This document shows positions 16,918 through 25,094 of a DNA stretch of 64,000 bases, piece by piece. A program made the translations under genes and the position numbers. Positions within the stretch are counted from its first letter, which is position 1, and every line of letters begins with the position of its first letter. The stretch is taken from the NCBI RefSeq assembly GCF_035666175.1, contig NZ_CP142016.1:806001-870000 (forward strand), written 5' to 3'. The notes under the pieces were generated by a model. It did not search any database and had not been told where the DNA came from. It was given only the letters and a program-made list of their open reading frames with translations. Origin of the DNA: Riemerella anatipestifer (GTDB lineage: Bacteria; Bacteroidota; Bacteroidia; Flavobacteriales; Weeksellaceae).

Positions 16918-17337
16918 ATGAAAATAAACAAAATAAATATTCGAGTTTATGGTATCTATCTGAATGACAAATCCGAAATTTTAGCTTTAGAAGAAAAATA
17001 TGCTGGAGAAGACCTTACCAAACTCCCTGGCGGCGGACTAGAATACGGAGAAGGACTGCTAGATTGCCTCCGAAGAGAATTTTGGGAAGAACTAAATTTA
17101 ACAGTAGAATCAGCCCAACATTTCTACACACAGGAAGATTTTTTAGTTTCTAAATTTAGAGATAACGAACAATTACTTACAGTCTATTATTTAGTAGAAA
17201 TAGAAGGTTTAACATCGCTAAAAATAAAAGAGCCTAGTATAGAAAACATCAAATGGGTAGCTCTAAAAGACCAATGCCCTTTTAAGCTACCCATTGATAA
17301 AAGAGTTTTTGAAAAACTAAAAGTTATTTATTCTTAA
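16918..17337 (+). CDS. Nudix hydrolase
   Basis: 139 residues. The Nudix box spans residues 39-61 and has all its metal-binding residues (Glu45, Arg53-Glu54, Glu57-Glu58), with Asn in place of the last Gly. It hydrolyses a nucleoside diphosphate linked to another group; the substrate is unknown. The size and the LPGGGLEYGEG context are those of small house-cleaning or NUDT-type members. It ends five bases before the convergent POT transporter gene, with no clear terminator between them. Confidence 0.9.
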   Translation: MKINKINIRVYGIYLNDKSEILALEEKYAGEDLTKLPGGGLEYGEGLLDCLRREFWEELNLTVESAQHFYTQEDFLVSKFRDNEQLLTVYYLVEIEGLTSLKIKEPSIENIKWVALKDQCPFKLPIDKRVFEKLKVIYS

Positions 17338-17342
17338 ACATT

Positions 17343-18986
17343 TTACTCTTTCATTGCTTTATTTAGTTTTTTAAGTATTGATAGTCCCAACAATGTTGCT
17401 AGTAAAAGCAATACAAAATTTACCAAAAAGAAGTTGGCTTTGTTATCATAGCTATACCACATACTAGATAGTACTCCTGAAAGTTTGTTACCTATGGCTG
17501 TGGATAAGAAAAACCCGCCCATCATTAGAGCTGTAATTCTAGGAGGTGATAGCTTGGATACTAAAGATAACCCCATAGGAGATAAACATAATTCACCAAT
17601 CGTAATTACACCGTAAGCTGCTACGAGCCACATAGCAGAAACTTTTACTAAACCATTATCTCCTGCATATACTGCACCTACCATAACTAAACAACTAAGA
17701 GCAGAGATGAATAATCCTAAAACTATTTTAGCTGGAGTTGTAGGTTCTTTTCCTTTCTTTCTAAGCATTACAAAAAAGCCTACTACTACTGGGGTAAGCA
17801 AAATTACCCAAAATGGATTGATAGACTGAAATAGCTCTGTATTATAAAGGTAAACCTTATCATTAGGGTTAGCCTCTAATTTTTGTTTTTGTACCTCATC
17901 TATATTTCTAAAATAGATATCCTTCCCTTGTTCTTTAATAGGGTTACCATCTGCATCTTTTACTGCCTGATATTGCTCGTCATACACAGGTACTTCTTGA
18001 GTTTTATAGTCTTTAGTATCTACTAAATAGATGTCAGCTAAAGGTTTTTCTACAACAGAAGGCACACTTCTATCAGTGTAGTATTTTGCCCATCTCGTAA
18101 GTGCAGTTCCGTTTTGTTTAAACACAGCCCAAAACATTAGACTTACCGCAAATATCGCTAACAGCGCACCAATAGGAGCTTTATCCTCCTTATTAGCTTT
18201 CACATAAAGAGAAACATAGAATATAATTACAGGAATACACGCAAAAATAAATGCATCTGTACTATCTGCTCCAAAGATATTACCTGGAATAAACCAACCT
18301 AACACTCCTACTAAAATCGCAGGTAAAAATACTTTTGTGAGTATGGCACTAATCTTAGTATCACCTTCCTGAACAGGTTTAAGAATATTAGCATTTAAAA
18401 TATGCTTTCTACCCAGACTAAAGATAATAAGTCCCAAAAACATTCCTACTCCTGCGGTAATAAAGGCCTCTCCCCAACCAAATTTATTCCTCATAAACGC
18501 CGCAATAATATTACAGACAAAAGCACCAATGTTTATTCCCATATAGAAAATATTGTATCCCGCATCTTTATTAGCTTTATAAGGTTCTTCCGAGTACAAA
18601 TTACCAAGTAATGTAGAAATACTAGGTTTAAAAAAACCATTCCCAACAATAATAAGCCCCAATGAGGTATAAAACATGGGCATATCTTTAAAAACTCCTA
18701 AACCTATATAACCTAACCCCATAAATAATCCTCCTATATAAACCGCCTTAATGTAACCTAGCAATCTATCCGCTAAAAAACCTCCAAGAAATGGTGTGAG
18801 ATAGGTAAGAGCGATAAAAGTTCCAAATATATCATCAGCATTTTTATCATCAAAAGCGAGACCTCCTGTCTCCGTAGGGTCAATCATATAAAGCACGAAA
18901 ATACCCAAAATAAGATAATAACCAAACCTTTCCCACATTTCGGTGAAGAATAAAAAAGGTAGCCCTTTAGGATGTTTTGTTTTCAT
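17343..18986 (-). CDS. POT-family proton-dependent oligopeptide transporter
   Basis: 547 residues, an inner-membrane MFS carrier of the PTR/POT family with about 14 hydrophobic segments. The family motif ExxERFxYY is at residues 16-24. A soluble insert lies about residues 300-370 (PLADIYLVDTKDYKTQEV...), as is common in Bacteroidota members. It takes up di- and tripeptides with protons. The ATG at 18986 is chosen because a -7 box at 19014-19021 lies exactly where a longer start would be. It fits with the peptide-oriented SusCD/protease operon in this window. Confidence 0.9.
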   Translation of the reverse strand: MKTKHPKGLPFLFFTEMWERFGYYLILGIFVLYMIDPTETGGLAFDDKNADDIFGTFIALTYLTPFLGGFLADRLLGYIKAVYIGGLFMGLGYIGLGVFKDMPMFYTSLGLIIVGNGFFKPSISTLLGNLYSEEPYKANKDAGYNIFYMGINIGAFVCNIIAAFMRNKFGWGEAFITAGVGMFLGLIIFSLGRKHILNANILKPVQEGDTKISAILTKVFLPAILVGVLGWFIPGNIFGADSTDAFIFACIPVIIFYVSLYVKANKEDKAPIGALLAIFAVSLMFWAVFKQNGTALTRWAKYYTDRSVPSVVEKPLADIYLVDTKDYKTQEVPVYDEQYQAVKDADGNPIKEQGKDIYFRNIDEVQKQKLEANPNDKVYLYNTELFQSINPFWVILLTPVVVGFFVMLRKKGKEPTTPAKIVLGLFISALSCLVMVGAVYAGDNGLVKVSAMWLVAAYGVITIGELCLSPMGLSLVSKLSPPRITALMMGGFFLSTAIGNKLSGVLSSMWYSYDNKANFFLVNFVLLLLATLLGLSILKKLNKAMKE

Positions 18987-19013
18987 AAAATTATCGTTTT
19001 GTTTAATGGGTAA

Positions 19014-19021
19014 CAAATATA
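19014..19021 (-). promoter_or_regulatory. -7 box of the POT transporter gene
   Basis: TATATTTG on the minus strand, 27 bases before the chosen start. It excludes the start at 19016. Confidence 0.7.
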
Positions 19022-19065
19022 GTTATTTTCTATAATAAAGTTCAACCTAATAGAAACGATAAAAT

Positions 19066-19097
19066 AAATGCGATGTAGAAGAATCTACACCGCACAT
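19066..19097 (-). terminator. Probable terminator of the outer-membrane barrel gene
   Basis: GCGATGTAGA pairs with TCTACACCGC apart from one mismatch, around a 4-base loop. The minus strand continues T-rich. Confidence 0.5.
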
Positions 19098-19124
19098 ACT
19101 TACTTTAAAATTAAACTCTAACTT

Positions 19125-19685
19125 TTACTCTCCTAACGGAATGTTATAAGAGAATCCTGCTCCTATACTTCCTGTATCGAAAGCTTGATTACCAATCTTA
19201 CCGTTATCTCCTGTAAATACCTTAGTATATTGGATAAAGAAGTTCCAATCTCTATTATGGTAACCAATTTCTGGTCTTAAGTAGAAACCACCATCAGGCA
19301 TTGCTGTTGTATAGTTAGAAGCTACTTTATCATTACCTACGATAAATCCATAACCTAAATCAGCACCTCCATAAAAACCAGTTTTTTGTGGATACACTCT
19401 AAATAGTGCTGCAACAGGAACTACACCAAAATCATTATTTTTGATATCTCCGTTGTCTTTAGCAAAAAAGTGGTTGTACCCTGTAGCTAAACCTAATCCA
19501 AACCCTGGAGTTACCAAGTGCTGATAAGAAAGGTTACCACCCAAGTTAGCAGAAGTGTTATCTCCTGTAGCTACACCTGCGTTAATACCTACTTTAATCA
19601 TGTTCTTCATACTTTTAGTCTGAGCACCTGCCACTCCCGCTGCTAAAATACCAGCTAAAAGAAGTGTTTGTTTAATCATTTTCAT
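19125..19685 (-). CDS. Small outer-membrane beta-barrel protein
   Basis: 186 residues. A signal peptide (MKMIKQTLLLAGILAAGVAGA) is followed by alternating amphipathic strands rich in Gly, Tyr and Asn, ending IGAGFSYNIPLGE. This is the porin/OmpA-barrel type without a peptidoglycan-binding domain. The ligand is unknown. The best -7 match upstream is TATTTTTG at 19789-19796, only 12 bp from the left end of IS copy 3, so the native -33 region has been replaced by IS sequence; a poorer match (TGTATTTG) is at 19750-19757. Confidence 0.75.
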   Translation of the reverse strand: MKMIKQTLLLAGILAAGVAGAQTKSMKNMIKVGINAGVATGDNTSANLGGNLSYQHLVTPGFGLGLATGYNHFFAKDNGDIKNNDFGVVPVAALFRVYPQKTGFYGGADLGYGFIVGNDKVASNYTTAMPDGGFYLRPEIGYHNRDWNFFIQYTKVFTGDNGKIGNQAFDTGSIGAGFSYNIPLGE

Positions 19686-19788
19686 TGTAAAAAATTTATT
19701 TTTGATTTCATGGGTCTGTATGTCAAAAGTGTGCCAAACTTTTTTCACCAAATACACCTAAAATTAACATTTCAACAATAAAACAAAG

Positions 19789-19796
19789 CAAAAATA
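19789..19796 (-). promoter_or_regulatory. Candidate -7 box of the barrel gene, cut off from its -33 region by IS copy 3
   Basis: TATTTTTG on the minus strand. The matching upstream element would lie 19-21 bp further right, inside IS copy 3. Confidence 0.4.
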
Positions 19797-19807
19797 TATT
19801 ATTTATC

Positions 19808-20787
19808 ACCCGTTGTGCATTATGAAATGAAAAAAACAAGAGTTGTTTATTAGACTGAAAATCAGTATATTGTTTTTGCTATAAAACGATATAAATGAAC
19901 AACTTAGAGCAAATATATGAAAGAATTTTGGAAGTTTTAGGACTTTTTTCAGAAAATCAACTGATTAGTTATCAGAGAAGAACACCTAAAATGAGCGATT
20001 TAGAAGTCATAAGTCTTAATATTACTGCTGAATACTTGAGTATTGATAGCGAATTACAGTTATTTAGAAAATTGCCAAACTCTCTGATAAACAAAATTGA
20101 AAGAAGTGTTTACAATAAGCGAAAACGAAGACTATCCCTACAAACAGAGCAAATTAGACAGCGTATTTCGATGGAGTTCAATGAGTTTGAAGATATTTTT
20201 ATCGTTGATAGCATGCCAATGAAAGTTTGTGAAAACGCTCGTTCTACTCGTTCAAAAATTTGTAAAGAGCAATCCTATTCTTCACCAACATATGGTTATT
20301 GTGCTTCACAGAAATTATATTTCTATGGCTATAAACTACACGCAGTATGTTCTTTAAATGGTGTGATTAAGAATTTTGATATAAGCCCTGCATCCGTTCA
20401 CGACATCCACTATTTAAAAGATATTGGTGAGCAAATGCGAAACTGTACTTTAATTGGAGATAGAGGCTATTTATCAGCAAAAGTTCAAATAGATTTATTT
20501 AACTATGCTAATATTAAATTAGATACACCAATGAGAAGTAATCAGAAAGATTATATTCCTCAATTTTCATTGTACAAGAAAAAGCGAAAACGAATTGAGA
20601 TATTTTTCTCTCAACTTTGCGACCAATTTATGATTAAAAGAAACTATGCTAAAACTTTTGAAGGCTTTAAAACAAGGATAATCAGTAAAATAACCGCCGC
20701 AACGGTTATTCAATATATCAATAAATTTATCTTCCAAAGAAAATTAAATCATCTAAAAATCAGTATTATTTAAAATGCACAACGAGT
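19808..20787 (+). mobile_element. IS982-family insertion sequence, copy 3
   Basis: 980 bp with the same ends as copy 1, flanked by the perfect 8-bp direct repeat TATTTATC. It is inserted between the barrel gene and the sigma factor gene, upstream of both. Confidence 0.96.
19895..20773 (+). CDS. IS982-family transposase (copy 3)
   Basis: A full-length 292-residue DDE transposase. It differs from the others by Leu for Ile at residue 4 and Ile for Thr at residue 236, right beside the candidate catalytic Glu235. That second change may alter activity. It is otherwise the same as copy 4. Confidence 0.95.
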   Translation: MNNLEQIYERILEVLGLFSENQLISYQRRTPKMSDLEVISLNITAEYLSIDSELQLFRKLPNSLINKIERSVYNKRKRRLSLQTEQIRQRISMEFNEFEDIFIVDSMPMKVCENARSTRSKICKEQSYSSPTYGYCASQKLYFYGYKLHAVCSLNGVIKNFDISPASVHDIHYLKDIGEQMRNCTLIGDRGYLSAKVQIDLFNYANIKLDTPMRSNQKDYIPQFSLYKKKRKRIEIFFSQLCDQFMIKRNYAKTFEGFKTRIISKITAATVIQYINKFIFQRKLNHLKISII

Positions 20788-20932
20788 TATTTATCATTTT
20801 TAATAACCTTTTTTTGAAATAACAAAATCAAACAATCGTTTAATAACCTAAAATAATTAATTTTATTTTTTTCAACTATTCGTCCAAATGCACCAAAATA
20901 ACAGGTTGCTTTTTTATTGAGTTTTTGTTCTT

Positions 20933-20940
20933 TATATTTG
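20933..20940 (+). promoter_or_regulatory. -7 box of the sigma factor-lipA operon
   Basis: TATATTTG, 18 bases before the GTG at 20959. A longer start at 20917 would begin upstream of this box. Confidence 0.7.
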
Positions 20941-20958
20941 TACGATATTTTCAGTACT

Positions 20959-21516
20959 GTGGAAGACAAGTTTTTATTAGACCTCATCGAAAAAGCAAAG
21001 AATAAGGATCAAAAATCCCAAACAAAACTTATCAATAAGTTTTGGGTAAGTGTTTTTTCTTTTGTGATGAAAAAGGTAAAAAATGAGACAGAAGCAGACG
21101 AAATCACAGTAAATGTATTCTCTAAAGTACTATCAAAAATAGACCTTTACGACCCTAATTTCCAATTTAAAACTTGGGTGCTTACCATAGCCCAAAATAC
21201 TATAATAGACTATTGGAGAAAAAAAAACAGGGATAGTGAAACATCAATAGAATACATGGAGGAGTTTAGAAACACTTTAGTAAAATCTCCTGAAGAGTTA
21301 CTAATTTCCGAAGAAGAGGACAAAGAAATCATCAAAGTTATAGAATCTTTAGAGGCTAATTATCAAGAAATTATCAATCTAAGATTTTTTGAAGAAAAAA
21401 GTATTAAAGAAATTTCGGATATATTGAATATTTCGGTTTCTAATGCTAAAGTAAGAATAATGAGAGCTAAAAAAGTATTAAAAGAACTACTCAAAAACAA
21501 CATCAATGGAAAATAA
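20959..21516 (+). CDS. ECF-type RNA polymerase sigma factor
   Basis: 185 residues from a GTG start ([14 protein letters not shown] in standard reading). Region 2 runs about residues 20-85 ([34 protein letters not shown]). Region 4 forms the last 60 residues, with a helix-turn-helix ([19 protein letters not shown]). No anti-sigma gene is adjacent. Instead the stop overlaps the start of lipA by 11 bases, a coupled pair. In the Bacteroidota many such factors lack a cognate anti-sigma, so what it controls is unknown. Confidence 0.9.
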   Translation: MEDKFLLDLIEKAKNKDQKSQTKLINKFWVSVFSFVMKKVKNETEADEITVNVFSKVLSKIDLYDPNFQFKTWVLTIAQNTIIDYWRKKNRDSETSIEYMEEFRNTLVKSPEELLISEEEDKEIIKVIESLEANYQEIINLRFFEEKSIKEISDILNISVSNAKVRIMRAKKVLKELLKNNINGK

Positions 21517-22378
21517 TATACAAGAAAACAATACCGTAATACAAAAACCAAAATGGATAAGAGTAAAGCTTCCCACAGGTAAAAACTACCGCGAGTTAAG
21601 AACCCTTGTGGACAAATACAAACTCAATACTATCTGCCAAAGTGGTTCTTGCCCTAATATGGGCGAATGTTGGGGAGAAGGTACTGCCACTTTTATGATT
21701 TTAGGCAATATTTGTACTAGAAGCTGTGGTTTTTGTGGAGTAAAAACAGGAAAACCACTAGATGTTAATTGGGACGAGCCAGAGAAAGTGGCTCGTTCTA
21801 TCAAACTAATGAAAATAAAACACGCCGTGCTTACTTCAGTCGACAGAGATGATTTGAAAGACATAGGTTCTATTTTATGGGCTGAGACGGTAAATGCCGT
21901 TCGTAGGATTTCGCCAACTACTACAATGGAAACTCTTATCCCAGATTTCCAAGGGATTACGAAGCATATCGACCGTATAGTAGAGGTAGCTCCAGAAGTA
22001 GTTTCACACAATATGGAAACGGTAAAAAGACTTACCAGAGAAGTAAGGATACAGGCAAAATATGAAAGAAGCCTAGAAGTTTTAAGATATCTGAAAGAAG
22101 CAGGACAACGCCGTACCAAAACAGGGATAATGCTAGGTTTAGGGGAAGAGAAAGATGAAGTTTTCCAAACTATTGAGGATATTAGAAATGCCAATGTAGA
22201 TGTTATCACACTTGGACAGTATTTACAACCCACAAAAAAACATTTACCTGTAAAAAGATTTATCACTCCAGAAGAATTTGAAGAGTATGGGGCATTTGCA
22301 AAAAGCCTAGGATTTCGCCATGTTGAAAGTTCTCCGCTTGTAAGAAGCTCTTACCATGCAGAAAAGCATATCCATTAA
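21506..22378 (+). CDS. lipA: Lipoyl synthase
   Basis: 290 residues, a radical SAM enzyme that inserts two sulfur atoms into octanoyl groups on E2 and H proteins. The auxiliary cluster ligands are Cys44, Cys49 and Cys55 ([12 protein letters not shown]) and the radical SAM cluster ligands are Cys70, Cys74 and Cys77 (CTRSCGFC). The C-terminal Ser ligand lies in the [12 protein letters not shown] stretch. It serves pyruvate dehydrogenase, whose E1 beta gene is 11 kb away. It is translationally coupled to the sigma factor gene. Confidence 0.97.
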   Translation: MENNIQENNTVIQKPKWIRVKLPTGKNYRELRTLVDKYKLNTICQSGSCPNMGECWGEGTATFMILGNICTRSCGFCGVKTGKPLDVNWDEPEKVARSIKLMKIKHAVLTSVDRDDLKDIGSILWAETVNAVRRISPTTTMETLIPDFQGITKHIDRIVEVAPEVVSHNMETVKRLTREVRIQAKYERSLEVLRYLKEAGQRRTKTGIMLGLGEEKDEVFQTIEDIRNANVDVITLGQYLQPTKKHLPVKRFITPEEFEEYGAFAKSLGFRHVESSPLVRSSYHAEKHIH

Positions 22379-22387
22379 GATTAAAAA

Positions 22388-22418
22388 AGGCTGACATTTT
22401 AATAATGTCAGCCCTTTT
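22388..22418. terminator. Bidirectional terminator between lipA and gap
   Basis: GGCTGACATT pairs with AATGTCAGCC around a 5-base loop, followed by T-rich sequence. It lies between two convergent operons. Confidence 0.85.
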
Positions 22419-22445
22419 ATTTTATCTCTTTTTATCCTTTAATTC

Positions 22446-23456
<1,011 letters not shown>

Positions 23457-23543
23457 TTATTTTTTAAAATTAAATTTTCGTATTTACTTCTTTAATAAAT
23501 TTTTTGGGCATAAAGGTACATTTTTTTAGCCGTATCCCAAAAA

Positions 23544-24530
23544 CTACACCGCCAAAATTTCTGATATCTTCAGTAAATCTTGATTGATTTCATTATGTTT
23601 TCTAATAGCATCTTCTATTGGAGTAAAAACGAGCTGATTGGCTCTTATCCCCGCCATCACATTAGTAAGACCTTTTCTAAGTCCTTCTACTGCACCATAA
23701 CCCAATCTACTTGCCAATACCCTATCAGCACAACTAGGCATCCCTCCTCTTTGGATATGCCCCAAAATAGTTACTCTAATATCGTAGTCAGGGAACTCTT
23801 TTTGAGTTTTCTCGGCTAATTCATAGGTAGAAGCCAACTGCTCCCCTTCTGCCACCACTACAATAGACGATGTTTTACCTCGTTTTTGAGCATTATGGAA
23901 ATTCTCAAACATTTCCTCTAGACTATCCTTTCTCTCTGGTATCAAAATATCTATAGCTCCTGAAGCAATACCGCTATTAAGTGCTATAAAACCTGCATCT
24001 CTCCCCATCACTTCCACAAAAAACACTCTGTTATGAGAGGTTGCCGTATCTCTTATTTTGTCTATAGCTTCCACCGCGGTGTTAAGAGCTGTGTCATATC
24101 CTATCGTAAAATCAGTACCGAAGATATCATTATCAATAGTTCCAGGTACACCCACCACCTTGATACCATACTCTTCGCTGAAAACTTTTGCTCCTGTAAA
24201 AGTACCATCTCCACCAATACAAACCAAAGCTCCTATTTCATTCTTTTGGCATTGTTCAAAAGCCTTTAATCTCCCCTCTACTGTTCTAAACTCTTTAGAC
24301 CTTGCTGATTTTAGAATTGTACCACCTTGGTTAATAATATTCTTAACAGATCTAGGTCCCATTTTAATCATGTTCCCTTCTATAAGCCCATTGTACCCTT
24401 CTCTAATCCCCATACATTCTATACCATAATAATGAGCTGTTCTTACCACTGCCCTTATCGCCGCATTCATACCTGGAGAATCCCCTCCAGAAGTAAGAAC
24501 CCCTATCCTTTTCAACTTTGATTCTGACAT
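23544..24530 (-). CDS. pfkA: ATP-dependent 6-phosphofructokinase
   Basis: 328 residues, the bacterial PfkA length. GVLTSGGDSPGMNAAIR binds ATP, VCIGGDGTFTGA follows, and TIDNDIFGTDFTIGYDTA holds the catalytic Asp residues. GGDGT rather than GGDDS in the second motif is the signature of the ATP-using type. It converts fructose 6-phosphate to the bisphosphate. It is transcribed toward gap as a glycolytic pair from a -7 box at 24553-24560. Confidence 0.96.
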   Translation of the reverse strand: MSESKLKRIGVLTSGGDSPGMNAAIRAVVRTAHYYGIECMGIREGYNGLIEGNMIKMGPRSVKNIINQGGTILKSARSKEFRTVEGRLKAFEQCQKNEIGALVCIGGDGTFTGAKVFSEEYGIKVVGVPGTIDNDIFGTDFTIGYDTALNTAVEAIDKIRDTATSHNRVFFVEVMGRDAGFIALNSGIASGAIDILIPERKDSLEEMFENFHNAQKRGKTSSIVVVAEGEQLASTYELAEKTQKEFPDYDIRVTILGHIQRGGMPSCADRVLASRLGYGAVEGLRKGLTNVMAGIRANQLVFTPIEDAIRKHNEINQDLLKISEILAV

Positions 24531-24552
24531 AATTAAATACTTTTTAGCCTAG

Positions 24553-24560
24553 CAAATATA
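24553..24560 (-). promoter_or_regulatory. -7 box of pfkA
   Basis: TATATTTG on the minus strand, 22 bases before the ATG. Confidence 0.7.
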
Positions 24561-24660
24561 AGAAATTTTAACTACATTATTTTAAGATTTATATCATATT
24601 ATTACTTCTACATCTATTCATTACAGTTGATTTATACCCTAACTAAATAAAAGTTTTTTT

Positions 24661-24668
24661 TACCTTTG
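24661..24668 (+). promoter_or_regulatory. -7 box of the putative metal-uptake operon, four bases from the ATG
   Basis: TACCTTTG, then CAAA, then ATG at 24673. As at mutS2, the mRNA would be leaderless or nearly so. Confidence 0.65.
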
Positions 24669-24672
24669 CAAA

Positions 24673-25014
24673 ATGTTTTCAGGGAAGCCTTTTTTTAGAA
24701 AAGTTACAAGTGTAAGCCTTGCATGGGTTTACGCATTGGCTTTACTGATGGCTAGTGTATTCCACTCGCATCAAGAAACTTTTAATAGTAATTATAATTC
24801 TTCCCAAAAACAGCATCATAAAATAATCAATTTAAAGGGAGATGATTGTTCTATCTGTCATTTTTTTATTTCAGGACATTCTCTACTTCCCGAAAAGGTA
24901 AACTTTGAAGTTTTAGTATCAGTAGCTACTACACTTATAACAAGCTACAAGACACTGGGCATCCTTCAGAATCAAATTGTTTATTTCTTACTTAGAGGAC
25001 CGCCTTCCATTTAA
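24673..25014 (+). CDS. Small membrane-anchored protein with His and Cys ligands, unknown function
   Basis: 113 residues. One hydrophobic segment (about residues 15-30) acts as anchor or signal. It is followed by SVFHSHQE, then a stretch with His pairs and GDDCSICHFFISGHS. The CxxC-H pattern and neighbouring His residues look like a metal site. It resembles small proteins (DUF2946-like by impression) found before metal-related TonB receptors. It is first in an apparent operon with a TonB receptor and a His-rich lipoprotein. The metal is not known. Confidence 0.6.
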   Translation: MFSGKPFFRKVTSVSLAWVYALALLMASVFHSHQETFNSNYNSSQKQHHKIINLKGDDCSICHFFISGHSLLPEKVNFEVLVSVATTLITSYKTLGILQNQIVYFLLRGPPSI

Positions 25015-25038
25015 TAGAAATAATATCATTTTCACTAG

Positions 25039-25063
25039 GTGTTCTACCATTTGGTTAGGACAC
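25039..25063 (+). promoter_or_regulatory. Intercistronic hairpin before the TonB receptor gene
   Basis: GTGTTCTACC pairs with GGTTAGGACAC (one wobble, one bulge) around a 4-base loop. There is no T run, so it is not a simple terminator. It could affect mRNA processing or translation of the receptor. Confidence 0.4.
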
Positions 25064-25094
25064 GGTTTTAACCTTTTAATTTTCATATCTTTAA

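Noticed and set aside
19721..19738. A possible sigma54 promoter (TTGGCAC then TTGAC) before the barrel gene
   Set aside because: The spacing is one base short and the invariant GC of the -12 element is GA.
21586..22266. A 226-codon minus-strand frame opposite lipA
   Set aside because: lipA is certain from its Cys motifs, and the antisense translation is hydrophobic nonsense.
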